From Streptomyces roseolus (GTDB lineage: Bacteria; Actinomycetota; Actinomycetes; Streptomycetales; Streptomycetaceae): a DNA stretch of 64,000 nt. This document shows positions 1 through 7,699 of this stretch, one piece after another. Position 1 is the stretch's first letter; each line of letters begins with the position of its first letter. The stretch lies in assembly GCF_014649855.1 (NCBI RefSeq), contig NZ_BMTV01000014.1, positions 62,001 to 126,000 of the forward strand, in the 5' to 3' direction. The position numbers were made by a program, and so were the translations under genes. The notes beneath the pieces are model-generated. The model made no database searches and was not told where the DNA came from. It saw nothing but the letters and a program-made list of their open reading frames with translations.

Positions 1-514
1 CGGTGGAGAACCGTACGAACACGGGCGTCTCGACGTCCCGGGCGAGGAAGGCGGCCTTGGTGACCGACTCCGCGGTCCCGTAGGACTGGAAGACGCCGTG
101 CGCGGCCGCGCCGCGGGCGTGGACCACGCGTTCCGGGATCCGCTCGTGGTCGAAATGCATGAGCTTCTCGCGCAGGTGGTGGTCCTGCAGCAGCACCGGC
201 CCCCGCGGCCCGGCCTTCAGCGAGTGGTCGGTGTCGGCCAGCCGGACGCCCTGGGCGGTCGTCAGGTAAGCGCCGCTCTGCGCCCTGCGGGCCTGGTCCG
301 CACCGGTGGGCTGCCCCGTCGGGCTGACCGTCTCGGGACCGCTCTGGTCGGACTTCGGCGGCAGCGGCTCGGCCGGCGCCGTCGGCTCGACGAGCTGCGG
401 GGAGACGGAGCCCGGTTTGCCGGGGACCCCCTCCTCGGGCCCTTCTGCCGGATCACCGCGCACGACACCGGCGATCTTGTCGACGACGGCCTTCGCCGGA
501 TTCTTCTCGGGCAT
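1..514 (-). CDS. Catalase, N-terminal part (3' end outside window)
   Basis: Haem catalase that would split hydrogen peroxide into water and oxygen in the cytoplasm. Read on the minus strand from ATG at 512-514, preceded by GGAG at 5 nt. Residues 1-80 form a hydrophilic, Pro/Gly-rich extension; the catalase core then begins with LTTAQGVRLADTDHSLKAGP, continues through LLQDHHLREKLMHFDHERIP and the active-site segment ERVVHARG, and runs into VETPVFVRFSTV where the window ends. The long leader before the core is typical of large-subunit (HPII/KatE-like) catalases, but the C-terminal half that would confirm this lies outside the window, so the subclass is an inference. The gene is open from its start to the edge. 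The 236 bases upstream separate it from a decayed region. Confidence 0.9.
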   Translation of the reverse strand, partial: MPEKNPAKAVVDKIAGVVRGDPAEGPEEGVPGKPGSVSPQLVEPTAPAEPLPPKSDQSGPETVSPTGQPTGADQARRAQSGAYLTTAQGVRLADTDHSLKAGPRGPVLLQDHHLREKLMHFDHERIPERVVHARGAAAHGVFQSYGTAESVTKAAFLARDVETPVFVRFST

Positions 515-750
515 CACATCTCCAGACGCAACAGGGGGAGCCTTTGGGCCCTACACCTGTGACCTGAGCCCCACCTGCCGAAACCCCCCTTAGACCGTCT
601 GACACGCTCCCGAACGCGCACCGCCGCTCCCGTTCGTTCCGCACCGCGAAGGTGCGTACGGAGACGCGTACGAGGGTGCGGGGCGGCCCGCGGCGAGCCC
701 GCGGCGCGCCGCGACGGCACGGTGAACGCGTCATCCGGGAGGGTACGTCT

Positions 751-1233
751 TCAGCCGGCGCGGTCGGGGCTCCGCGGCACGTACGTCCTCGGCAGATGGT
801 GGACCCGGTGCGCCACCTGGGCGCCGGCGGTACGACCCGGAGAGCGCCGCCCGCGGACCGACCGGGTCCGTGAGGCCGCGGGCCGGGATCCGGATCCGGA
901 GCCGGTGGCGGGCAGGACCGGCGCGCAGCCGGTGAGGGCGGCCTCGTCGGTGCCGGCCGGACCGGGCAGGAACCCCGCCATGTCCTCCTCCCGCCACATC
1001 TCCAGATCCCCCCTGACGGTCTCTCCCAGGTTGTGCAGCAGATGCCCGGCGGGGTGCTCCAGGTACAACTGCCCGTTGATCTGGATCGAGCCATAGGCGT
1101 TCACGATCTCACGGAAGTCCGCAGGGAACCCGATGCCGAACTCCCGCTCCATCTCGGCCCAGGGCGCCGGATCCGATCAGTCGGACCGGGGCGCGCCCAA
1201 CAGGGCCTCGGCCTCCGAAAGCGTTGCCACCAC
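751..1233 (-). pseudogene. SUKH (SMI1/KNR4-like) gene with an in-frame TGA
   Basis: A SUKH-type start is readable from GTG at 1231-1233 (GGGGAAGGGG lies just upstream): VATLSEAEALLGAPRSD, then a TGA at 1177-1179, then in the same frame SDPAPWAEMEREFGIGFPAD and a typical SUKH core with FREIVNAYG and INGQLYLEHPAGH. After about residue 90 of the second part the sequence becomes Arg/Ser/Pro-rich and no longer looks like the family, so the 3' half also seems degraded. SUKH proteins often act as immunity or polymorphic-toxin accessory proteins; no toxin is seen nearby. Alternative: translation from the ATG at 1150-1152 as a shortened protein, but conserved residues lie upstream of that ATG. Most likely a pseudogene. 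A second SUKH-like gene lies at 17469-18098. Confidence 0.6.
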
Positions 1234-1361
1234 CGAGCCCCTTCCCCGGGTTCCGGGGCCCCGGCCGGGATCCCCGCTCCGGTAGCCTACGAGCCTCCGA
1301 CCCGCCCGGGGCCCGGCGCGGGACGCCCGCGCAGCCGCGCGGTCTGTCCCTCGAACCCAGG

Positions 1362-1648
1362 ACACCTACGACCACGACGCCCGCAGCGGCCTCGTCCACG
1401 ACCGGATCGCCGAGGGCCGCGCCCGCCGGCGGGACGTCCTCCGCCGGGACATCGACGCCGCCGTCGCCGCCGGCGACCTCCCGCCCGGCACGGACGCGCC
1501 CCAGGTCGTCCACGGGCCGGAGTCCCTGGCCGGCGGCATCACCCCGGCCCGCCTCCTCCACGGCGACGACGAGACGGAGGAGTGGGCACTGCGCGGCATG
1601 CGCGCGATCCTGGGCGTTGCCCCGGTGAAGCGACCGCGCGCTCCCGCC
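1362..1648 (+). pseudogene. Remnant of a TetR-family C-terminal domain
   Basis: An open frame without its own start reads DARSGLVHDRIAEGRARRRD and VLRRDIDAAVAAGDLPPGTD, which matches the style of the ligand-domain end of TetR regulators (arginine-rich helix, then VLRRxIDxAVAAGELPPGTD). After this the expected hydrophobic dimer helices are missing and a different-looking tail (EEWALRGMRAILGVA) follows before the frame runs into sequence antisense to the HAD remnant. No DNA-binding N-terminus is present upstream. Assignment rests on motif resemblance only. Confidence 0.4.
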
Positions 1649-1698
1649 CCTTCGCGCTCAGGTCCCGTACGTACCCGGCCGGGCACCCCGATCGCGCG

Positions 1699-2045
1699 TC
1701 ACCGCCCGGTGAGCGGCTGGAGGGTCCGGGGACCGCTGTCCCCGGCCGCCGGGTCGACACCCGTCCGCCGGGCGGGGTACAGGAAGAGATCGGGCGCGGG
1801 CTTGCCGCGAGCCACCGCGTCACGGTGGCGCCGGACGAGCCGGGTCCACCAGGGAGCGGCCGTCCGCGCGTCGAGCCGCTCGGTGAGCCGCTCGACGATC
1901 GATTCCCTGGAGCGCCCGGTGAAGCGCTCGACCCCGTCGTCGGCGGTGAGCGACCGGCCCGGCTCCACCCGAGTGCGGTCTGCGGGCGTACGGCGAGGCG
2001 TTCGGTGTCGACCGGGACGCCGTCGCGGTCGAAGATCACCGGCTC
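1699..2045 (-). pseudogene. Decayed HAD-superfamily hydrolase
   Basis: Two minus-strand frames together give a shrunken HAD phosphatase. The first begins TEPVIFDRDGVPVDTERLAV, the DxDGxxxD/E nucleophile motif of the family. A frameshift then leads into a frame with LTADDGVERFTGRSRESIVE and, after an apparent internal loss of about 80 residues, ARGKPAPDLFLYPARRTGVD, which corresponds to the conserved GKPAPDIF motif. The final DD motif is absent. The order nucleophile, cap, K motif is kept, so identity is fairly sure; function must be lost. It lies tail to tail with the TetR remnant and overlaps the 3' end of the AsnC-like frame. Confidence 0.65.
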
Positions 2046-2507
2046 TGTCGGCCTGACGGCGTCTCCGGGGTGGACGCCGGCCCGCGCGGGGATCGCGGCT
2101 GGTCACCCGAACGCGGGGAGAGCGGCCGTTCGAAGAAGGTCTCCAGAACCACCGTGGCCTGCGTTCCGCTGACCCCGTCGATGGCGTAGAGGCGGCGCAG
2201 GACGTCTTGCAGTTGCTCGGTGGTCGCGGTCCTGACCTTCAGCGGCACCGAGGCGCTCCCCGCGATGACGTGCGCCTCCAGGATCTCGGGGAGTGCGGCG
2301 AAGTCCTCCGCCGAATCCCCCATCCAGGACGTCGAGACGACCATCACGCAGGCCAGTACGGAGCTGCCCACGGCGGCCGGGTCGACCTCGGCCGTGGTGC
2401 GCCTGATGACGCCGCGCTCGCGCAGCTTGCGTACGCGTTCGTGGGCGGCACCGGCGGAAAGTCCGACGGCCTGGCCGAGCGCGGCGAACGCCCCGGGCTG
2501 TACGAGA
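2036..2507 (-). pseudogene. AsnC/Lrp-family regulator lacking its N-terminus
   Basis: The frame reads AALGQAVGLSAGAAHERVRK LRERGVI, the second half of the AsnC/Lrp winged helix, then a linker and an effector (RAM) domain with ILEAHVIAGSASVPLKVRTA and DGVSGTQATVVLETFFERPL. The first helix of the DNA-binding domain (normally LDxxDrxILxxLqxdgR) is missing: upstream in-frame codons are unrelated, and none within 60 bases is ATG, GTG or TTG. The break falls where the oppositely oriented SMP-30 gene begins, so a rearrangement at about 2490-2510 probably joined the two. The effector domain is intact, but without a start the gene is most likely dead. Confidence 0.7.
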
Positions 2508-3538
2508 TGTTCGACGACCGGTTCCGTACCGGGAGGTGCATGAACGGCGATGAGGCGTTGGAGATCCTGTACACCGGCTGCCGTTGGGCCGAGGGGCCGA
2601 TCTACGTGCCCGCCTGGCACCAGGTGGTGTGGAGCGACATCCCCAACGACAGGATGCTGCGGTGGGACGAGGAGACCGGCGCGGTCGGCGTCTTCCGCCG
2701 CTCCGCGGGGCACACCAACGGCAACACCCTCGACCGCGAGGGGCGGCTGATCACGTGTGAGCAGGGCAACCGCAGGGTGACCAGGACCGAGCACGACGGA
2801 ACCCTCACCGTGCTCGCCGACCGCCGGCAGGGCAGGCGCCTGAACAGCCCGAACGACGCGACCGTGAAGTCCGACGGCTCCGTCTGGTTCTCCGACCCGG
2901 ACTTCGGCATCACCAGCGACTACGAGGGATACCGCGCCGAGAGCGAGATCGGCTCCAACAACGTCTACCGGATCGACCCGGGCACCGGCGAGGTCCGCCT
3001 GGTGGCGGACTGCTTCGGCGCGCCGAACGGACTGGTCTTCTCGCCCGACGAGCGGCGGTTGTTCGTCTCCGACACCCGCGCGGGCTTCATCCGGGTCTTC
3101 GACGTGCGCGACGACGGCACCCTGTCCGAGGGCAGGGTCTTCGCCGAGGCGGGACCGCGCGGGAAGGCCCGCTTCGACAACCTCCGCTTCGACGACGGCG
3201 GACGGCTCTGGGTCGCCGCGATGGACGACGGCGTGCACTGCTACGACCCCGACGGCACCCTGATCGGCCGCCTGAACATCCCCGAGACGGTCGCCAACAT
3301 CTCCTGGGGAGGCGCCAAGCGCAACCGCCTCTTCACCACCGCGGAGACCAGCCTGTACTCGGTGGTCATGGGCGTCACCGGCACGCACCCGACCGGACCG
3401 GGCCGACGCCCCTGGCTGTGGCCGACGCCCCGGTCGACTTCCTGTCGGTCCGTCACCGCACCGTCGAAGCGCACGGGGCGGGGGCCGGGCGGGACTCACC
3501 CCGCCGGAGCGGCGGCGCCCCGGAAGGTGCGCCGGTAG
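2507..3538 (+). CDS. SMP-30/gluconolactonase family hydrolase
   Basis: A cytosolic six-bladed beta-propeller lactonase that would hydrolyse a sugar lactone such as gluconolactone with a divalent metal. Family homology starts at MFDDRFRTGRCMNGDEALEI and includes CRWAEGPIYVPAWHQVVWSD (metal-binding Glu), RLNSPNDATVKSDGSVWFSD (NxPND motif), FGAPNGLVFSPDERRLFVSD and an AAMDDGVHCYDPDG blade. ATG 2507 fits the family start; ATG 2540 with GGAGG only 3 nt ahead is an alternative. About 40 residues after THPTGPGR have no family character and overlap the 3' end of the AraC gene by 43 nt, so the native stop may be lost. The 5' end lies against a truncated AsnC frame, so the native promoter is probably gone. 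Confidence 0.85.
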   Translation: MFDDRFRTGRCMNGDEALEILYTGCRWAEGPIYVPAWHQVVWSDIPNDRMLRWDEETGAVGVFRRSAGHTNGNTLDREGRLITCEQGNRRVTRTEHDGTLTVLADRRQGRRLNSPNDATVKSDGSVWFSDPDFGITSDYEGYRAESEIGSNNVYRIDPGTGEVRLVADCFGAPNGLVFSPDERRLFVSDTRAGFIRVFDVRDDGTLSEGRVFAEAGPRGKARFDNLRFDDGGRLWVAAMDDGVHCYDPDGTLIGRLNIPETVANISWGGAKRNRLFTTAETSLYSVVMGVTGTHPTGPGRRPWLWPTPRSTSCRSVTAPSKRTGRGPGGTHPAGAAAPRKVRR

Positions 3539-4455
3539 GCCATCGGCGAGACGCCGATCGCCGCGTGCAGGTGCTCGCGCAGAGAGGTGCCGGTGGCGAA
3601 CCCGACCCGTCCGGCGATGTCGTCGACGGGCAGGTCGGTGGTCTCCAGGAGATGCTGGGCCCGGGACACCCGCTGCTGGATCAGCCAGCGCCCCGGACTC
3701 GTCCCGACCTCCTCGTTGAACCGGCGGATGAAGGTGCGCAGACTCATCCGGGCGTGCCCGGCGAGCTGCGCCAGCGTCAGCGGCTCGTGCAGGTTCTCCA
3801 TCGCCCACTGGCGGGTGGCCGACGTGCCGTTCACCGACGGCGGCGGCACGGGGTGCTCGATGTACTGGGCCTGGCCGCCGTCCCGCCACGGCGGCACGAC
3901 ACAGACCCGTGCCACGTGGTTGGCGACGGCCGCGCCGTGATCCCGCCGTACGAGGTGGAGGCAGACGTCGACACCGGAGGCGGCGCCCGCCGAGGTCAGC
4001 ACATCGCCGTCGTCCACGAACAGCACGTCGGGGTCGAGCTCGACCGTCGGGTACCAGGACCGGAAGACACCGGCGACGGCCCAGTGGGTGGTGGCGGGCC
4101 GGCCGTCGAGCAGCCCGGCCGCCGCCAGCACGAACGCCCCGGTGCAGATCGACACGATCCGGGTCCCCGGCCGGACCGTCGCGAGCGCCTCCGCCGCCCC
4201 CGGCGGCAGCTCGCGCGAGATCCGGGAGAGCTCGAAGGGCGGCAGGACCACCGTGTCCGCCGCCGCGAGGATCTCGGGACCGTACCCCACCGTCACCGAG
4301 AAGTCCGCGTTCGTGGCGACGGGCCCACCGTCGACGGAGCAGGTCCGGACCTCGTAGCGGTCCTGGAGCGCGCCGAAGATCCGGCTCGGGATGCCGAGCT
4401 CGAAGGGGTACACCCCGTCCAGGGCGAGGACGACGACACGATGGACAGCGGTCAT
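3496..4455 (-). CDS. GlxA-type regulator: DJ-1/PfpI domain plus AraC HTH
   Basis: 319-aa transcription factor. Residues 1-170 form a DJ-1/PfpI amidotransferase-like domain (VVVLALDGVYPFELGIPSRI; CTGAFVLAAAGLLDGRPATT with the Cys of the nucleophile elbow). Residues 205-310 carry two AraC helix-turn-helix motifs (LTLAQLAGHARMSLRTFIRR and the second around DIAGRVGFATGTSLREHLHA), ending MAYRRTFRG. This is the architecture of GlxA and AdpA relatives. The gene is divergent from the oxidoreductase at 4526; a perfect palindrome (4476-4489) lies 21 bases upstream of its ATG, so it probably controls itself and the neighbour. It overlaps SMP-30 tail to tail. Ligand unknown. A second regulator of this architecture is at 59551-60507. 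Confidence 0.9.
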   Translation of the reverse strand: MTAVHRVVVLALDGVYPFELGIPSRIFGALQDRYEVRTCSVDGGPVATNADFSVTVGYGPEILAAADTVVLPPFELSRISRELPPGAAEALATVRPGTRIVSICTGAFVLAAAGLLDGRPATTHWAVAGVFRSWYPTVELDPDVLFVDDGDVLTSAGAASGVDVCLHLVRRDHGAAVANHVARVCVVPPWRDGGQAQYIEHPVPPPSVNGTSATRQWAMENLHEPLTLAQLAGHARMSLRTFIRRFNEEVGTSPGRWLIQQRVSRAQHLLETTDLPVDDIAGRVGFATGTSLREHLHAAIGVSPMAYRRTFRGAAAPAG

Positions 4456-4475
4456 GGCACGATCCCGTTGTAAGT

Positions 4476-4489
4476 TGGCATTCATGCCA
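4476..4489. promoter_or_regulatory. Palindromic operator in divergent promoter region
   Basis: TGGCAT-TC-ATGCCA is a perfect inverted repeat with a 2-nt spacer. It lies in the 70-bp gap between the divergent starts of the DJ-1/AraC regulator (4455) and the oxidoreductase (4526). AdpA, a regulator of the same architecture, recognises a TGGCSNGWWY-like sequence, which supports binding by the local regulator; binding itself is inferred. Confidence 0.6.
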
Positions 4490-4525
4490 TGGTACGGGGA
4501 AGCGCCTTTGGCGAGGCTGGTCCCC

Positions 4526-5476
4526 ATGACGAACCACACCACCATGCGCGCCATCAGCCAGGACACCCACGGCACTCCCGAGGTGCTGAAGGAGTCCGTC
4601 GTACCGAGGCCGGCGCCCGCTCCGGGCCAGGTACTCGTCGCCGTGCGAGCCGCCGGGGTGAACCCGACCGACTGGAAGCACCGCGCCGCCGGCCTCTTCC
4701 TGAACCGCCTGCCGCTGGTCCTCGGCTGGGACGTCTCCGGCGTCGTCGAGGCCGTCGGCTTCGGCGTCACCCTCTTCAAGCCCGGCGACGAGGTCTTCGG
4801 GATGCTGCCCTACCCGCAGGGCGTCGGCTCCCACGCCGAGTACGTGACGGGCCCCGCCCGCGCCTTCGCGCACAAGCCCGCCGGTATCGACCACGTCCAG
4901 GCCGGCGCGCTGCCGCTCGCCGCCCTCACCGCCCACCAGGCGATCGTCGACACCGCCGGGGTCCGCGCCGGACAGCGCGTCCTGGTCCACGCGGCCGCCG
5001 GCGGGGTCGGCCACCTGGCCGTCCAGATCGCCAAGTCCCGCGGCGCGTACGTCATCGGTACCGCAAGCGCTCCCAAGCACGACTTCATCCGCTCCCTGGG
5101 CGCCGACGAGGTCGTCGACTACCGCACCGCCGACTTCCGCGACGTCGTCCAGGACGTCGACATGGTCCTCGACCCGCTCTCCGGAGACACCCGCGCCCGC
5201 TCCCTCGACGTCCTGCGCCCCGGAGGCGTCCTCGTCTCCCTGCTGCCGGGGACGGACCCCGACGAGGCGGCCAAGGCCGCGGCCCGAGGGGTCCGCGTCG
5301 AGGTCCTGCTCGTCGAGGCCGACCACGCCGGCATGAACGCGGTCGCCGACCTCGCCGCCTCCGGCGCCCTGCGCGCCCACATCGAGGCCGTCTTCCCCCT
5401 CGCCGACGCGGCCAAGGCCCACGCCCTGGGCGAGACGGGCCGGACGACCGGCAAGATCGTGCTGACCCTTCCCTGA
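4526..5476 (+). CDS. NADP-dependent quinone-oxidoreductase-like enzyme (MDR superfamily)
   Basis: 316-aa zinc-independent medium-chain dehydrogenase/reductase, probably reducing quinones or enones with NADPH. The GroES-like N-terminal domain (APGQVLVAVRAAGVNPTDWK) is followed by DVSGVVEAVGFGV and the Rossmann dinucleotide motif in VLVHAAAGGVGHLAVQIAKS (AAGGVG), then GTASAPKHDFIRSLGADEVV and DMVLDPLSGDT. Zinc ligands of the alcohol dehydrogenases are absent. The ATG at 4526 (MTNHTT) has only a weak GAGG upstream. It is transcribed away from the DJ-1/AraC gene across the TGGCAT/ATGCCA palindrome, so that regulator likely controls it, perhaps in response to an electrophile or quinone (inference). 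Confidence 0.9.
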   Translation: MTNHTTMRAISQDTHGTPEVLKESVVPRPAPAPGQVLVAVRAAGVNPTDWKHRAAGLFLNRLPLVLGWDVSGVVEAVGFGVTLFKPGDEVFGMLPYPQGVGSHAEYVTGPARAFAHKPAGIDHVQAGALPLAALTAHQAIVDTAGVRAGQRVLVHAAAGGVGHLAVQIAKSRGAYVIGTASAPKHDFIRSLGADEVVDYRTADFRDVVQDVDMVLDPLSGDTRARSLDVLRPGGVLVSLLPGTDPDEAAKAAARGVRVEVLLVEADHAGMNAVADLAASGALRAHIEAVFPLADAAKAHALGETGRTTGKIVLTLP

Positions 5477-5790
5477 GCTCCGACGCCGCGGTCCCTCGCT
5501 ACGACCGGGTCGCGAAATCGAGGGCGTTTCTCCCGCCGGGCCGAGCGCGCGCTACGCGGTGGTCGGGGCACGGGGCACGGGGCACGGGGCGCGGGTACGG
5601 GTGTGAGGTACGTGCGGGCCGGTGCGTGACGCGCGGCGAGGGACCGGTCGGAGCCGACGGCTTCCGTCCGGCGCAGGTCACCGGCGACGGCTCCACCGCG
5701 GGCCGGCGCCGGCGGACCGGCGGCCGCTCCGGTGCCGTCGGCCTCCACGGCCCGGAGGCAGCTGCTTCCGCCTCCGAAAGCGAGAACGCC
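5477..5790. other. Intergenic stretch with short GC repeats
   Basis: No convincing gene. The only visible structure is a short tandem run of GGGCACG-like units near 5568-5597 (ggggcacggggcacggggcg). No terminator or clear promoter was identified. Confidence 0.5.
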
Positions 5791-6140
5791 GTGATCATCC
5801 GCCTGGCCACCGAAACCGGCAGCTTCGAAGCCACCTTGAACGACGGCGCCGCCCGTGATCTGGTCGTCCTGCTCCCGCTCACGCTGGAGACGGAGGACTT
5901 CCGCCAAACCGGACGCATCGCCTGCCCGCCCCGCGAACTCGACACCACCGGCGCGCCGGACGCCTCCGACCCCAAGGCCGGCGATCTCGCCCGGTACACC
6001 CCCTGGGCGGCCTGGTCCTCTTCTACCGCGACGGCCGGCACTCCCCGGGCCTGGCCATCCTCGGCCACCTCACCGATCGCGGGAATGCCCGGCGACTCGC
6101 CACCGCCGACCGCGTCGCGCTGGAGAACCTGCTCTGTTCC
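5791..6140 (+). pseudogene. Cyclophilin-like domain protein with a frameshift
   Basis: From GTG 5791 the frame reads VIIRLATETGSFEATLNDG, LVVLLPLTLETEDFRQTGRI and PPRELDTTGAPDASDPKAGD, which is the small bacterial cyclophilin-like fold (PF18050 type: LPLTLxxxDF, then RELDTxGAPxGxDPxxGDLxYYxPWGxLxxFY). At about 6008 the frame breaks: the expected PWGGLVLFYRDGRHSPGLAI continues in the next frame, as if one G were missing from a CCCTGGG run. One base restores the family through SPGLAILGHL. The gene is therefore a recent frameshift mutant or a sequencing error. The 3' end is not sharply defined. Confidence 0.65.
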
Positions 6141-6539
6141 GGGGATCACGGGCCGAGACGGCCGTGCCGGTGTGCGGAGTCGCCCCGGCCCGGCCCTCGT
6201 ACGCCCGCTGCCCGGCGGTCACGTCGCGCGGCGTTTCGGCGGCGGGGGCCCGTGACGGGGCTCTGTCGCGCTGCCGTGCGCAGGGCTGCGATGACGGCGG
6301 TGGTGGTGGTCGGGTCGGCCGTTTCGGTGTGGCGGGTCGCGGCGAAGAGGAGGCGCAGGACCGGGCGGTCCTCGATGGACGCCGTGCGGACCCCGGGTGC
6401 GCCGGGGTCGATGGCCGCCGTGGCATGGACGCGGTGGCGCCCGGGCGGGGGCCGGTCCCCAGGTGCGGGGGTCGGCGAGGGTGCTGTTCGAGGTCGAATT
6501 CTTCGCCTTCGAAGGATCGAAAATCTACATCGGCCAGAG
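6141..6539. other. No clear gene; possible minus-strand remnant
   Basis: Nothing convincing. On the minus strand a frame containing RPVLRLLFAATRHTETADPT followed by AVIAALRTAARQSPVTG has a protein-like composition and may be the tail of a lost gene, but no family was recognised and no start is visible. Confidence 0.3.
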
Positions 6540-6568
6540 TAGACATCGCGCTGTGGCCTGGCTATAGT
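6540..6568 (+). promoter_or_regulatory. Strong housekeeping-type promoter
   Basis: TAGACA (6540-6545) and TATAGT (6563-6568) are separated by exactly 17 bases, close to the primary-sigma consensus TTGACA-N17-TATAAT. The predicted transcript starts near 6575 and would run through the structured 6.58-7.1 kb leader into the MerR-type gene. Strength and start site are predictions. Confidence 0.6.
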
Positions 6569-7097
6569 TTCTCTCGTAGCCCAAAGAGATCGAAGGCCCG
6601 GCAGAGACGAACTGCCGGGAGCGAAACCGCAGCACCAGCACCAGCACCAGCAGTTGCAGGACGGTCCGGCGGCGGAGTTTCGAAGCCAGGTTGGTTGCAG
6701 GACGGCGACGGGACTGGCCGCCGGACCGGGTGGCCCGCAGTGATCAGGGGCTGCCGAAGAGGGACCGCTGTCATGGCAGATGCGGTACCCGCACGCAGTT
6801 CGCTCCACCCAGCAGTACGACAGTGGTTGATCCAGAGGGAAGAACGGAGGAGCCGAGCGCCATCAGGATCGCCCGGGCGGGAAGCTCGGAGCCCGGGTAC
6901 CGCAGGACATCGATAGTGAGGTGGTCTCCGGTCAAGCAACCGCGATCCCCGCACACCCGGCAGCGGCAAGGCCGGGTCCGCGGACACAGAAGGCCGGCGC
7001 GGAATCAGGGCCGGCGGATGGTGTAGCAGTTCCTTCGGGGCCCGGGTGTCAGTACGGCACCCGGGCCCCTCGACGCGTTCCGACAAGAGAGGTGAGA
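6569..7097 (+). other. Long structured leader or ncRNA-like region before the MerR gene
   Basis: About 520 bases between a strong promoter and the MerR-type start codon. It holds a hairpin CCCGGCAG-N7-CTGCCGGG (6597-6619), a hexanucleotide run (AGCACC three times plus a partial, 6631-6653), a direct repeat GTTGCAGGACGG at 6653-6664 and 6694-6705, and the 12-bp hairpin at 7037-7069. A 47-codon plus-strand frame from ATG 6774 (MADAVPARSSLHPAVRQWLI) and a 61-codon minus frame (6771-6956) are present, but neither has typical third-position bias. No known riboswitch class was recognised. Confidence 0.4.
7037..7069 (+). promoter_or_regulatory. 12-bp GC hairpin just upstream of the MerR-type gene
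   Basis: GGGGCCCGGGTG (7037-7048), a 9-base loop, and CACCCGGGCCCC (7058-7069) pair perfectly. The stem ends 28 bases before the ATG at 7098 and 17 bases before the ribosome site GAGAGG (7087-7092). No T-run follows, so it could be a terminator of the actinobacterial type, an attenuator or a translation control element. Confidence 0.55.
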
Positions 7098-7436
7098 ATG
7101 ACAGCAGACGATCCGCTCGGCCGTCTCGACGACGACGACTACCCCGCCTACACCATGGGCCGGGCCGCCGAGATGATCGGTACGAAGCCCGCGTTCCTCC
7201 GTGCCCTCGGTGAGGCCCGGCTGATCACCCCGCTCCGTTCCGAGGGCGGCCACCGGCGCTACTCCCGCTATCAGCTGCGCATCGCCGCCCGCGCCCGCGA
7301 GCTCGTCGACCAGGGCACCCCCATCGAGGCCGCCTGCCGGATCATCATCCTCGAGGACCAGCTCGAAGAGGCCCGGCGCATCAACGCCGAGTACCGCAGC
7401 GCCGCCCGGTCGGCGGATCCGGCGGCCGAGGATTGA
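7098..7436 (+). CDS. MerR-type helix-turn-helix regulator
   Basis: 112-aa DNA-binding protein. Residues 10-80 hold a MerR-like winged helix: YTMGRAAEMIGTKPAFLRAL, RLITPLRSEGGHRRYSRYQL and IAARARELVDQGTPIEAACR; the GGHRRYS wing is diagnostic. The C-terminus (ILEDQLEEARRINAEYR) is a short coiled coil and no ligand domain follows, so it is a minimal, probably dimeric regulator. The RBS GAGAGG lies 5 nt ahead of the ATG. It is followed 260 bases later by a cold-shock gene on the same strand. MerR-like gene plus cspA-like gene is a familiar Streptomyces pairing, hinting at a stress role (inference). Its own leader is unusually long and structured. Confidence 0.85.
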   Translation: MTADDPLGRLDDDDYPAYTMGRAAEMIGTKPAFLRALGEARLITPLRSEGGHRRYSRYQLRIAARARELVDQGTPIEAACRIIILEDQLEEARRINAEYRSAARSADPAAED

Positions 7437-7588
7437 CCCGGGGTGCCCGCCGCCCTCCCCGGCCGGCCCGGCCGTCTGCTCGCCCGCACGCGGACCGCGC
7501 CCTGGAGTCGTCAGCGGTTTCCTCTGGTGACGGCGCGTGCGGGCGTGTAACGTCTGCGTTAGCTGTCGTGGTTCGGAAGTCCCCCTTT

Positions 7589-7614
7589 GCCCACGCCGAA
7601 GGTGTGGGCGTTTT
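7589..7614 (+). promoter_or_regulatory. Hairpin with T-tract in the cold-shock gene leader
   Basis: GCCCACGCC (7589-7597), loop GAA, and GGTGTGGGC (7601-7609) pair with one G-U wobble and are followed by GTTTTG. The shape is that of an intrinsic terminator, placed about 86 bases upstream of the cold-shock ATG. It might act as a temperature-dependent attenuator or end a short upstream transcript. Confidence 0.45.
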
Positions 7615-7699
7615 GCTGTGCTGTGCCGCAGGAACCAGGGCGATCACCTCCGCCTCCCGTACGACGCGGGCGGCGTTCATCGACTGGAAGGCATGAGAC

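Noticed and set aside
2036..5422. 1,128-codon minus-strand open frame
   Set aside because: Only its last 160 codons look like a protein (AsnC family). The rest is antisense to SMP-30 and the oxidoreductase, an effect of high GC.
6569..7097. c-di-AMP (ydaO) or another known riboswitch in the MerR leader
   Set aside because: The conserved loop sequences of these classes are not visible; only generic hairpins are seen.
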